Both the position numbers and the translations under genes were made by a program. From positions 13,677 to 77,676 of the forward strand of contig CAZMXP010000018.1 of NCBI GenBank assembly GCA_964570285.1: a stretch of 64,000 bases of DNA. Reading direction: 5' to 3'. This DNA is from CAZMXP01 sp964570285 (GTDB lineage: Bacteria > Planctomycetota > PLA2). Under the pieces are notes generated by a model, which did no database searches, was not told where the DNA came from, and was given only the letters and a program-made list of their open reading frames with translations. Shown here piece after piece: positions 41,869 through 50,212 of this stretch (its first letter is position 1; each line of letters opens with the position of its first letter).

Positions 41869-42579
41869 ATGGACCGAGTCCAGGACAAGTTCCAGTCCCG
41901 CATCCTGAGCCGCACGACGGAATACCTCTGGTTCGGGCGCCAGGGGCGCGCGCTCGTGATGTTCCCGACCAGCGGCGGCCGCTACTGGGAGAACGAGGAC
42001 CAGGGGCTCGTGCAGACGCTCGGGGACTACGTCGCCGAGGGGCGCCTGCAGATCTGCTGCATCGACTCCTACAACAGCGAGACGTGGAACAACCAGCGCA
42101 TCCACCCCGCCGAACGCGTGCAGCGCCACGACGCGTACGACCGCTTCCTCAGCGAGGAGATGTTCCCAATGGTGGCCGCGCGCGCGGGCCGCGCCGACAC
42201 CGCGGTCTTCGGCGCGAGCATGGGCGGCTTCCACGCCGTCAACTTCAGCGCGCGCCACCCCGAGCAGGTGAAGCGCTGCATCGCGCTGTCGGGCCTCTTC
42301 GACAGCAAGCGCGTGCTCGACGGCCACTGGGACGACCTCTGCTACTTCCACTCGCCGATGGCGTTCGTGCCGAACATGGACGCGGCGTGGACGCGGCGCC
42401 TCGCGCAGGTCGAGTGGGTCATCGCCACCGGCGAGCAGGACAGCCTCGTCGAGGAGACGCGCCGCTTCAGCAGCATCCTTCGCGCGAAGGAGATCCCCGT
42501 GCACAGCGAGATCTGGCCCGGCGTCTTCGGCCACGACTGGCCCTTCTGGAAGCAGCACCTGCGGCGCTTCCTGCCCTGA
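41869..42579 (+). CDS. Esterase D-type alpha/beta hydrolase
   Basis: The 236-residue enzyme has nucleophile S117 in F-G-A-S-M-G-G-F, acid D191 in G-E-Q-D-S-L and H222 in F-G-H-D-W-P-F-W. GGAGG lies just before ATG 41869. The family includes esterases and peptide-releasing hydrolases. It is divergent from the ATP-grasp/GCS2 pair and followed without gap by the CPBP gene, so it may process a product of those ligases (inference). Confidence 0.9.
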   Translation: MDRVQDKFQSRILSRTTEYLWFGRQGRALVMFPTSGGRYWENEDQGLVQTLGDYVAEGRLQICCIDSYNSETWNNQRIHPAERVQRHDAYDRFLSEEMFPMVAARAGRADTAVFGASMGGFHAVNFSARHPEQVKRCIALSGLFDSKRVLDGHWDDLCYFHSPMAFVPNMDAAWTRRLAQVEWVIATGEQDSLVEETRRFSSILRAKEIPVHSEIWPGVFGHDWPFWKQHLRRFLP

Positions 42580-43785
42580 ATGCACGCGACGCGCTGGGCG
42601 GTGATCGCCCTCGTGCTGGCCGCGCTCGTCGCGCGCACGATGGTCCCGCGGGGGGGGCCCGGGGGGGAGCGCCCCGCGGGCGCGCTCGCGGTCAAGACGC
42701 TCGGCCGCTCCCAGCTCGGCATCCGCCAGCTCCCGGGGAAGCCGCCGCCGATGAGCGCGGCCGACTTCCACGTGGCGTTCGACCGCCAAGTCTCGACGGA
42801 CTTGGAGCGGCTGCTGCTCGTCCCGCTCGCGGGCGAGCTGCTGGGCCGGAACGAGGCGCTCCGGCGGCTCGGCGGGCTCGACGCGCCGCTGCTGCGACGC
42901 GTCTACGAGGGGCCCGAACTCGAGGCGAGGGAGCGCGACGAACTCCGCGAGAAGCTGGGCTGGTTCGGCGAGCTGGCGCTGGTGCACGGCCTGCCCGACG
43001 ACGACGAGGCCCGCGCGGCGCTGCTCGACGACGCCCGCCGCTTCGCGCTCACGCTCGGCGCCGTCTCGCTCGCGACGCTGCTGCTCGGCGTGGCGGCGCT
43101 CGTGCTCTTCGGCGTCGCCTGCTACCGCATCGCGCGCCGCCGGCTCCCCGTGCTCGACCGGGCGCCTCCCCCGGGCCCCCTCGACCTGGCGTGGCTGGAG
43201 ACGCCCTCGCTGCTGCTGCTGGGCGTCCTGCTGACGCAGGAACTCTGGCTGCTCGCGCTCGTGCCGCTCTGGCCGCGGCTGCGCGGGATCGGCTGGCGCG
43301 AGTGGCGCGAGGGGCTCGGCCTCGTGCGCGGGCGGGGCATCCTCGCCGAGGCGGGCCTCGGGGTCGTCGGCTATCTCGCGAGCCTGCCGCTTGTCGCCGC
43401 GTCGGTCTTCGTGACGATGGCGCTCGCGCGCTTCACGGGCAGCGGGATGTCGCACCCCTACGTCGAGGAGGCGCTGCGCGCGCGCGACCTCGGTCCGCTG
43501 CTCGTGGGCGCCTGCCTCTGGGCACCGCTGGTCGAGGAGATGGTCTTCCGCGGGGCGCTCTGGCGCTACCTGCGGCCGCGCAGCGGCGTCGCGCTGAGCG
43601 CGCTCGCGACCGGCCTGCTCTTCGCTCTCGCGCACCCGCAGGGGATCGCCGCGCTGCCGACGCTGACGGCGCTGGGCGCGCTCTTCGCGCTGCTGCGCCA
43701 CTGGCGCGGGACGCTCGTCGCGCCCATCGCCGCCCACGCGCTGCACAACGGCATGCTTGTCGGGCTTTTGCACCTGCTCGCCTGA
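42580..43785 (+). CDS. CPBP-family intramembrane metalloprotease (CAAX-like)
   Basis: The ATG directly follows the esterase stop. The 401-residue protein has an N-terminal signal or anchor, a helical periplasmic part, and a C-terminal bundle of about six transmembrane helices with the CPBP motifs V-E-E-M-V-F-R, F-A-L-A-H-P and A-A-H-A-L-H-N that form the glutamate/histidine metal site. CPBP proteases process prenylated proteins in eukaryotes and have roles in bacterial peptide (bacteriocin) immunity or maturation. Confidence 0.88.
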   Translation: MHATRWAVIALVLAALVARTMVPRGGPGGERPAGALAVKTLGRSQLGIRQLPGKPPPMSAADFHVAFDRQVSTDLERLLLVPLAGELLGRNEALRRLGGLDAPLLRRVYEGPELEARERDELREKLGWFGELALVHGLPDDDEARAALLDDARRFALTLGAVSLATLLLGVAALVLFGVACYRIARRRLPVLDRAPPPGPLDLAWLETPSLLLLGVLLTQELWLLALVPLWPRLRGIGWREWREGLGLVRGRGILAEAGLGVVGYLASLPLVAASVFVTMALARFTGSGMSHPYVEEALRARDLGPLLVGACLWAPLVEEMVFRGALWRYLRPRSGVALSALATGLLFALAHPQGIAALPTLTALGALFALLRHWRGTLVAPIAAHALHNGMLVGLLHLLA

Positions 43786-43797
43786 GCGCGGCGGGGG

Positions 43798-45978
43798 CTA
43801 CTGCACGTCGAGCTCGATCAGGCCGCCCGAGGCGAGGCCGACATAGGCGCGTCGCGTGGCCTCCGAGCCGCCGAGCGCGGTCGCGCGCCCGAGCGCGTGC
43901 GGGATGGCGCCGGCCTGGAATCCGCCGGCATCCGCGCGGAAGATGTGCAGCGTAGTCGGATCGGTTCCGAGCAGGAGGTTCCCGAGGATGGGGGTGAGCC
44001 CCGCCCGCGGTGCCGCCTTGCGCAGGCTGCCGAGCTTGTCGAAGACATCCGCGGTGAACAGGTTCATCTCCCGCCGCTCGTAGGTCTCCGTCTGCACGAC
44101 GAGCATCCCGCCGTCGGGCGCGCAGAAGCGCCCGCCCTTGTAGCGCTGGAAGCAGAGCTGGTCGATCGACCAGTCGGAGATCCGGTAGGTGCGGATCACC
44201 TCCTGGTCGCCGTCCCCCGGCACGTATTCGGAGGGAGCGCAGAGCACCCGCTGCCCGTCGGGCATCCGCAGCAGCGTCGTGAAGGGCTTCGGCGACGCCC
44301 CCCCCTGCGGGAACGAGAGCGTCTGGAAGACGGTGCCCCCGACGGGGTGGGCCACGTAGAGGCCGCTGTCGTCGCCGCCGATCAGCAACTCGTCGGGGGT
44401 CACGTCGAGGGCCGCGATCGGGCGCACGGGGCCCCCCGGCCCGAAGATCGTCAGGCTCCCGAGCGGCGCCGCGTCGGGTAGCGAGAAGCGATGGAGGGTC
44501 CCGTCGCCCTGGACGGCTAGAAACGACATCTCCCCCGGGCCGAAGGAGAAGACCGGAAGGCGGGCGGGGCAACGGTCGAAGGTGGCCGGGAGGGTGTGGA
44601 TCTGCGGAGAGGCGAGGCCGGCGAGTGCGGGGGACCCGGCCGCGGACGCCGGGGCCGGGGCGCCGGGGGGCGTGAGGTCCACGAGCGCCGCCTTCCCCGT
44701 GATGTCGCGCGTGAGGACGTACCGCCCGCTCGGCGACACGGTCACCTCGACGATCTCGACGGAGTGCATGTAGAACTCGCGGAGCTGCGCCACGGACGCG
44801 CCGAGGGCGCTCCCGATCGGCAGCGCGCGGGCGACCACCCTGCTCGCCTCGTCGCCGCCCGGCACGAAGCGGTAGACCTCGAAGGAACCGTCGGCGCGCC
44901 CGACGGCGAACGTGTCGGTCGCCGGGGCGGTCGAGAACGCCTCCGGCAGGAGCGGCGACGGGTTCGCGGCGTCGACCAGCGTCGCGACCCTCTCGAGGTC
45001 GGGCAGCAGCAGCACGTGCACCGTGCGGCGGCTCGCGGTGGCGGCGAACTCCTTCCCGCCGGCGACGAGCAGGCCGATCGCGTCGTAGGCCTCGAACTCC
45101 CCCGGCTGGAGGACGCCGGCGCGGTCGAACCGCGCGCCCTGCCCCGTGCTCGATCCGGCGAGGACGAGATCGAGCCCGTCGTGCTGGATCGCTCCCGCCG
45201 TCCCCGCCGGCGCGCCGAAGCGCACGTCGCGGGCGGCGGTGGCCACCGTCCATCGCGTGAGGCCCGCGTTGGCGGTGGGACCCGGAGGCAGCGCGTCCGC
45301 GTCCTGCGAGGGCTCGTAGTCCTCGAGCGCGCCGAGCAGCTTCGCGCCCGCCTCCACGAACCGCACGAAACGCACGCTGCCCGCGAAGTCCTCCGCGCGG
45401 AAGGTGCGCCCGGCGGCGAAGGTGGAGAGCACGAACTCGACCAGGCCGCCGAGGTCGGTCCCCACGATCAGGCGATCGTTCGCCTCGTCCACGTCCAGCG
45501 CGGCGACCGGCACGGCGAGCTCGGCCGAGGCCTCGCGCACGCCGGTGGCGACGTCGAACCGCGCCACCGTGCCGGCCCCGACGGCGGCGAGCAGCTTCGT
45601 CCCCCCCGCGAGGAACGCGAGCCCGGTCACGCTCGGTCCGTTCCCGTTCGCGAACCCCTCGTGCGGAGTCCCGGTGAAGCGCGCCGGGTCTCCCGCGAGC
45701 GTCTGCCGGAGGAGGGTCGACTGCCGCGCCACGTCGACGACGCGCAGCCCGCCGGCCCGGTCCCCGGTCGCGAGCCGCCCACCGTCGGGGGAGAGGGCCG
45801 TCCGCGTGATCGCGTTCGCCACGGCAGGCGCCGGCTCCCGTACGAGGCGCTGGAACACCCCCTTCAGCCCCTGGCTGAGGAAGACCGCGGCGGGCACCGG
45901 CGTGGTGCCGCTGCCCCCGTTGCAGCCCGCGGCGAGGAGCAGCAGCAGGAACGCCGTCGCGGCGACGGGGGGACGCAT
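43798..45978 (-). CDS. Beta-propeller (WD40-like) lipoprotein
   Basis: ATG 45978 overlaps the stop of the upstream hydrolase gene (TGATG). The start gives M-R-P-P-V-A-A-T-A-F-L, a Leu run and lipobox L-A-A-G-C. The 726 residues carry WD40/YVTN-like blades, for example L-S-P-D-G-G-R-L-A-T-G-D and V-S-P-S-G-R-Y-V-L-T. No catalytic motif; such propellers usually serve protein contacts at the envelope. Confidence 0.85.
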   Translation of the reverse strand: MRPPVAATAFLLLLLAAGCNGGSGTTPVPAAVFLSQGLKGVFQRLVREPAPAVANAITRTALSPDGGRLATGDRAGGLRVVDVARQSTLLRQTLAGDPARFTGTPHEGFANGNGPSVTGLAFLAGGTKLLAAVGAGTVARFDVATGVREASAELAVPVAALDVDEANDRLIVGTDLGGLVEFVLSTFAAGRTFRAEDFAGSVRFVRFVEAGAKLLGALEDYEPSQDADALPPGPTANAGLTRWTVATAARDVRFGAPAGTAGAIQHDGLDLVLAGSSTGQGARFDRAGVLQPGEFEAYDAIGLLVAGGKEFAATASRRTVHVLLLPDLERVATLVDAANPSPLLPEAFSTAPATDTFAVGRADGSFEVYRFVPGGDEASRVVARALPIGSALGASVAQLREFYMHSVEIVEVTVSPSGRYVLTRDITGKAALVDLTPPGAPAPASAAGSPALAGLASPQIHTLPATFDRCPARLPVFSFGPGEMSFLAVQGDGTLHRFSLPDAAPLGSLTIFGPGGPVRPIAALDVTPDELLIGGDDSGLYVAHPVGGTVFQTLSFPQGGASPKPFTTLLRMPDGQRVLCAPSEYVPGDGDQEVIRTYRISDWSIDQLCFQRYKGGRFCAPDGGMLVVQTETYERREMNLFTADVFDKLGSLRKAAPRAGLTPILGNLLLGTDPTTLHIFRADAGGFQAGAIPHALGRATALGGSEATRRAYVGLASGGLIELDVQ

Positions 45979-46877
45979 CACTTGAGCTTGTTCTTCACGC
46001 ACGCCATCAGCTTCTTTGCCCAGAGGTAGGCCGAGTGGTCGTCCTCGGCGGCGAGGCCCTTGTCCGCATCGGAGAACTCGTTCGGCGTGCGCCCGTTCGC
46101 CTTCGCGCTGTCCTTCAGCTTCTTCTCCGAGTCGCACGAGCCGACGCCGACGGGAACGCAGCCGGGGTGTTCCGGCCCCGCGGAGCCGAGCGCACTGTCG
46201 CCGTCGCCGAGCGGGTAGTAGAACCCGTTCACGTCGTCCTCGTCGTTGTACCAGACCTTGATGTTATCCCCCGCGTTGTCGCTGACGTGCGCGCCGCCGA
46301 ACTCCTCCCCCGTCTCCATCACTTCGTTGTCCACGGCCGGCGCGAGCATCTGCAGCGAGTGGCAGCAGCCGCCGCACTTCATCGCCTGCAGCGCGACGCG
46401 GGCGCCGAGACTGTGCGTGAGGATGTTGACCTTCGTGTCCGGGCACTTCTTCTTGATCTCGAGCAGCTTCTTCGCGAGCACCTTGCCGTTCAGGTTCGCG
46501 CTCTCGCGGGCCGCGTCGAAGTCCGGCACGCCGACGGTATTGGTCGGGTTGCTGTCCCAACTGAAGCCGATGACGACGCCGCCGTAGCCCTGCCCCTTCA
46601 GTGCCGCCTCCGCCTGCGCGAACCCCTCGTTCGCGGAGGCCACGGTGTTCTTGAACCCGTGGATGTAGATCACGATCGAGGCGGGACAGGGCATCAGCGC
46701 CGAGGGCAGCGCCGGGTCCGGCGCGCTCCCTCCCTTCCACTCCGGATCCTCGAACGCGGTCCCGAACCCGAAGTCCACCTTGTCGCGCGTCGAGAGGATC
46801 TGCGTGTCGACGTCGAACGCGGCCGACGGAAGTGAGGCCAGGACAAGGACGGCGAAGCCTGCCAGGAACCGGCTCAT
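45978..46877 (-). CDS. Secreted alpha/beta hydrolase (DUF900-like esterase/lipase)
   Basis: ATG 46877 has GGAGG upstream and starts a Sec signal ending in P-S-A-A-F. The 299-residue enzyme shows the oxyanion strand I-V-I-Y-I-H-G-F-K-N and nucleophile elbow T-H-S-L-G-A-R-V, typical of DUF900/lipase-class hydrolases. Several Cys (for example C-G-G-C-C) sit after the nucleophile. It is coupled to the propeller lipoprotein gene. Confidence 0.86.
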   Translation of the reverse strand: MSRFLAGFAVLVLASLPSAAFDVDTQILSTRDKVDFGFGTAFEDPEWKGGSAPDPALPSALMPCPASIVIYIHGFKNTVASANEGFAQAEAALKGQGYGGVVIGFSWDSNPTNTVGVPDFDAARESANLNGKVLAKKLLEIKKKCPDTKVNILTHSLGARVALQAMKCGGCCHSLQMLAPAVDNEVMETGEEFGGAHVSDNAGDNIKVWYNDEDDVNGFYYPLGDGDSALGSAGPEHPGCVPVGVGSCDSEKKLKDSAKANGRTPNEFSDADKGLAAEDDHSAYLWAKKLMACVKNKLK

Positions 46878-46988
46878 CGGCGGAACCTCCCTCGCGACAC
46901 TGCCATCGTAGCAACCGCCCCGCTCGCCGACCACCCCCCCGCACCCCCCGGCATCCCAATGCGGCCTATGGCATCATGCGCCCCACCG

Positions 46989-48846
46989 ATGGCCCAGATC
47001 CCCGAGTCGGACCTCTACCTGTTCAACCACGGCGAGCTGAAGCGCGCGTGGCGCGTGCTCGGCGCGCATGAGGTCGAGGGGGGCGTGCGCTTCGCGCTCT
47101 GGGCGCCCTACGCGCTGCGCGTCAGCGTCGTCGGCGACTTCAACCGGTGGAAGGGGCCGAGCAGCCCGCTCGCGAAGCGCGGCTCGACGGGCATCTGGGA
47201 GGGCGTCGTGCCCGGCGCGAAGCGGGGCGACCTCTACAAGTTCGACCTCACCGACAGCAAGGGCAAGCTGCGCCGCAAGGCCGATCCGTTCGGGTTCCGC
47301 ATGGAGCTTCGGCCGAATACGGCGTCGATGGTCTGGCCCGTCGAGGGATACGCCTGGGGCGACGGCGATTGGATGGGGGCGCGGGGGGAGCGGCTTCCGG
47401 CGAGCGAGCCGATGCGCATCTACGAGGTGCATCTCGGCTCGTGGAAGAAGGGCAAGAGCTACCGCGACCTCGCCGTCGAACTGGTCGAGTACGTCGTGTC
47501 GATGGGGTTCACGCACGTCGAGTTCCTGCCGGTCACCGAGCACCCCTACGACGCGTCGTGGGGCTACCAGGTCTGCGGCTACTACGCGGCGACGAGCCGG
47601 TGGGGCGCGCCGGAGGACCTGATGCACCTGGTCGATGCGCTGCATCGCGCGGGCATCGGCGTGCTGATGGACTGGGTGCCGGCGCACTTCCCGAAGGACG
47701 ACCNNNNNNNNNNTCGACGGCACCGCGCTCTACGAGCACGAGGACCCGCGCCGGGGCGTGCACCGCGACTGGGACACGCTGATCTTCAACTACGCCCGCC
47801 CCGAGGTGCGCAACTTCCTCGTCAGCAACGCGCTCTTCTGGCTCGAGGTCTTCCACTTCGACGGCCTGCGCGTGGACGCCGTCGCGTCGATGCTCTACCG
47901 CGACTACTCGCGCGAGGAGGGCGACTGGATCCCGAACGAGCACGGGGGGCGCGAGGACCTCGAGGCGATCGCCTTCCTGCGCGAACTCAACGAGACGGTG
48001 CACGAGGAGGCGCCCGGCGCGATCATGATCGCGGAGGAGAGCACCGCCTTCCCCGGCGTCACGAAGCCGGTGCACCTGGGCGGGCTCGGCTTCGACTTCA
48101 AGTGGAACATGGGGTGGATGCACGATTCGCTGGCGTTTTTGCAAAAGGACCCGATCCACCGCCCCTACCACCACGACCGGCTCACCTTCGCGCTCTACTA
48201 CGCGTTCCACGAGCGCTACCTGCTGCCGCTCTCCCATGACGAGGTCGTGCACCTGAAGAAGAGCCTGCTCGACAAGATGCCCGGCGACGTCTGGCAGAAG
48301 CACGCGACGCTGCGGCTGCTGCACGCGTGGCAGGCGGCGCACCCGGGCAAGACGCTGCTCTTCATGGGCGGCGAGGTCGGCGAGTGGAAGGAGTGGAGCG
48401 AGCAGGGCGAACTCGACTGGCCGGTGCTCGGCGATCCGCGCCACGCCGGGCTGCGCCTGCTCGTGGGCGACCTCAACCGGCTGACGAAGGAGCGCCCCTG
48501 CCTGCACGAGCTCGACCACGACTGGCGCGGGTTCGAGTGGATCGACTTCAGCGACGTGCAGCAGAGCGTCGTCAGCTTCCTGCGCTGGAACCGGACTCGC
48601 GACGACGGCCTGCTCTGGGCGATGAACTTCACGCCGGTCGTGCGCAGCGGCTACCGCATCGGGGTCAAGCGCAGCGGCGAATACAGGGAGGTGCTCAACA
48701 CCGACAGCGCATGCTACGGGGGCTCGGGGGTCGGCAACCTCGGCAACGTGAAGTCCGAGAAGCAGGAGCACCACGGCCAGCCGCACAGCATCGTCGTGAC
48801 GCTGCCCCCGCTGGCGGCGCTCGCGTTCGACGTGCCGGCGCCGTGA
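46989..48846 (+). CDS. glgB: 1,4-alpha-glucan branching enzyme, interrupted by assembly gap
   Basis: Start set at ATG 46989 (M-A-Q-I-P-E-S-D-L-Y-L-F-N); upstream ATGs at 46959 and 46968 are in frame too. The first part has the CBM48 domain and H-P-Y-D-A-S-W-G-Y-Q region of GH13. Ten Ns at 47704-47713 follow M-D-W-V-P-A-H-F-P-K-D-D; after them the sequence resumes at F-D-G-T-A-L-Y-E-H-E-D in another frame. The nucleophile region D-G-L-R-V-D-A-V, acid I-A-E-E-S-T and L-S-H-D-E-V-V are intact. The gene is probably whole in the organism. It makes alpha-1,6 branches in glycogen. Confidence 0.93.
47704..47713. other. Assembly gap (10 N)
   Basis: A placeholder run of ten Ns. From the family pattern P-K-D-D-x-G-L-x-x-F-D-G about five codons (roughly 15 nt) should stand here, so the gap size is nominal and the apparent frame change is an artefact. 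Confidence 0.95.
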
Positions 48847-48849
48847 CGG

Positions 48850-48880
48850 CGGGACAACGGGGTCTGACCCCTTTGTCCCG
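48850..48880. repeat. REP-like palindrome, copy 1, at glgB 3' end
   Basis: CGGGACAACGGGGTC and its complement meet around a central T, with one mismatch. It begins 4 bp after the glgB stop. A perfect version lies at 50181-50211. Confidence 0.8.
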
Positions 48881-48918
48881 CTCGCGCCGCGAGGGTCCGG
48901 GCGAGGTAGACTCTCCGC

Positions 48919-49674
48919 ATGAGGAATCTCACCGTCGCCGGAGCCCTCCTGCTGGGAGTCGCCGGCCTCAACGCGGAGGAGGGGAGCGCGAACCCGCCCC
49001 GCCAGCGCATCCTCGTCGAACTCTTCACGTCGCAGGGCTGAAGCAGTTGCCCCCCCGCCGAGGAGTTCCTCGGCAAGCTCGGGACGGAGGAATTCCTGAA
49101 GGGCGCGGCCATCCTCGCGTGGCACGTCGACTACTGGGACTACCTCGGGTGGAAGGATCCGTTCGGCTCGAAGGCGCACACGGCGCGGCAGAAGCGGCTG
49201 CTCGAGGCGAAGAGGATCCGGCAGATGCAGACGCCGCACCTGCTCGTCAACAACACGCCGCCGGCGTCGGGGAAGCACAAGGAGGCTCTCGCCGACGCGG
49301 CGCAACGCAAGGCGCGCGTCCGCGTCGACGGCACCGCGACGCTCGTCGCGAAGAAGATCAAGGTCGCCGCGAAGCTGACGAAGGTCGACGAGACCCTCGA
49401 GTTGGGGAAGGGCTTCGGCGTGGTCCCGGTTCTCTACCGCAAGACGGCGACGACGACCTGCACGGCGGGCGAGAACAAGGGGGCGACGCTCGTCGAGTAC
49501 TTCGTCGTGCTGGCCGCCGGCGACCCGCTGAAGCCGGGCGGCGACCTGAAGGCGGAGTTCGACCTGCCCGCGGGGCTCGCGGCGGCCGACCTCGGCGTCG
49601 CGCTGCTCGCCGAGGATGGCCTCGCGATGGAGACGCTCGACTGCGTCGCGCTCCCGGTATCAGCGGGACCGTAG
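48919..49674 (+). CDS. Probable selenoprotein: DUF1223 thioredoxin-like secreted protein (U-S-S-C)
   Basis: From ATG 48919 the frame runs through a signal peptide (M-R-N-L-T-V-A-G-A-L-L-L-G-V-A) to L-V-E-L-F-T-S-Q-G, then TGA at 49039-49041, then S-S-C-P-P-A-E-E-F-L and on for 210 more codons to TAG. DUF1223 proteins have F-T-S-Q-G-C-S-S-C-P-P-A at this place, so the TGA replaces exactly the first redox Cys (residue 41) and leaves C44. Further DUF1223 motifs follow: A-W-H-V-D-Y-W-D-Y-L-G-W-K-D-P-F and Q-T-P-H-L-L-V-N. Total 251 residues, normal for the family. A SECIS-like hairpin follows the TGA. The alternative is a single nonsense mutation. The last 15 bp overlap the convergent gene. Confidence 0.85.
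49039..49041 (+). other. In-frame TGA, predicted selenocysteine codon
   Basis: Falls at the position of the first Cys of the C-x-x-C motif of DUF1223 (residue 41). Reading continues in the same frame with full family similarity. Confidence 0.82.
49057..49074 (+). promoter_or_regulatory. Predicted bacterial SECIS hairpin
   Basis: GCCGAGG pairs perfectly with CCTCGGC around the loop AGTT. There are 23 nt between the TGA and the loop G. A short loop with G in its first two bases followed by U, at 16-37 nt from UGA, fits the bacterial SECIS pattern for SelB binding. The stem is within the coding sequence, as expected in bacteria. Confidence 0.72.
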
Positions 49675-50064
49675 CGCCGGGAACTCGACGAGCCGGATGC
49701 GCGCGCGGGCGACATCCACGAGCAGCAGGCCGTCCACGTCGAACGCCAGCGCGTACTCCAGCAGTTGCCGCCGGGTGGCGCGGTTCCTGATCGTGCCGGA
49801 GGCCTCGCCCGCCTTGATCTCCGCGAGATAGACGCGCCGCTTGCGCGACAGCAGCAGGTCGGCGCGCACGTCGAACTGCTGCGGAACGCCATCGACGACG
49901 ACGGTGAGCGTGGCGGGCGCCTCCCGACGGATCAGCTTGAACCCGGCGCGCTCGAGCAGACGGAGGGCCTTCTTCTCCGCGCGCGCGCCCGTCCGGCGGT
50001 GCCGCTCGAGGCGCCCGCGCAGTCCGCCGCGGGCAAACGTCAGGCCGAGGAGGATCCCCAGCAC
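49660..50064 (-). CDS. Membrane-anchored PD-(D/E)xK nuclease-like protein
   Basis: GTG 50064 gives 134 residues; the hydrophobic stretch continues upstream of it (V-A-T-L-L-V-V-L-G-I-L-L), so the true start may be further up. After the membrane segment and a basic region comes F-D-V-R-A-D-L-L-L and Y-L-A-E-I-K-A-G, matching the D...E-x-K core of restriction-endonuclease-like folds, then R-R-Q-L-L-E-Y-A-L. Similar small proteins are usually uncharacterised. No partner methylase or helicase nearby. Confidence 0.68.
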   Translation of the reverse strand: MLGILLGLTFARGGLRGRLERHRRTGARAEKKALRLLERAGFKLIRREAPATLTVVVDGVPQQFDVRADLLLSRKRRVYLAEIKAGEASGTIRNRATRRQLLEYALAFDVDGLLLVDVARARIRLVEFPALRSR

Positions 50065-50180
50065 GACAAGGAGGGTGGCTACGGTGAGTTCGATGGCCCC
50101 TGCCGCCAGGCGGCAAGGGTGCGCAGCGAGGCGGTCGGCCCGACCTCGATGCTACCCGCCCGAGGGACACTCTTGGCCCC

Positions 50181-50211
50181 CGGGACAAAGGGGTCTGACC
50201 CCTTTGTCCCG
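50181..50211. repeat. REP-like palindrome, copy 2
   Basis: CGGGACAAAGGGGTC and its exact reverse complement around a central T. It ends one base before the stop codon complement of the ASPIC/UnbV gene. The GGGGTC-T-GACCCC core also occurs at 48850-48880. Confidence 0.85.
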
Positions 50212-50212
50212 C

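Noticed and set aside
47758..48846. Second half of glgB as a separate gene starting at ATG 47758
   Set aside because: The ATG is an internal codon of a conserved GH13 segment; the split is caused by the N gap.
48919..49041. Treating the DUF1223 gene as a simple pseudogene with a nonsense mutation
   Set aside because: The TGA hits the catalytic Cys column exactly, the rest of the frame is intact and a SECIS-like hairpin follows; kept only as the alternative.
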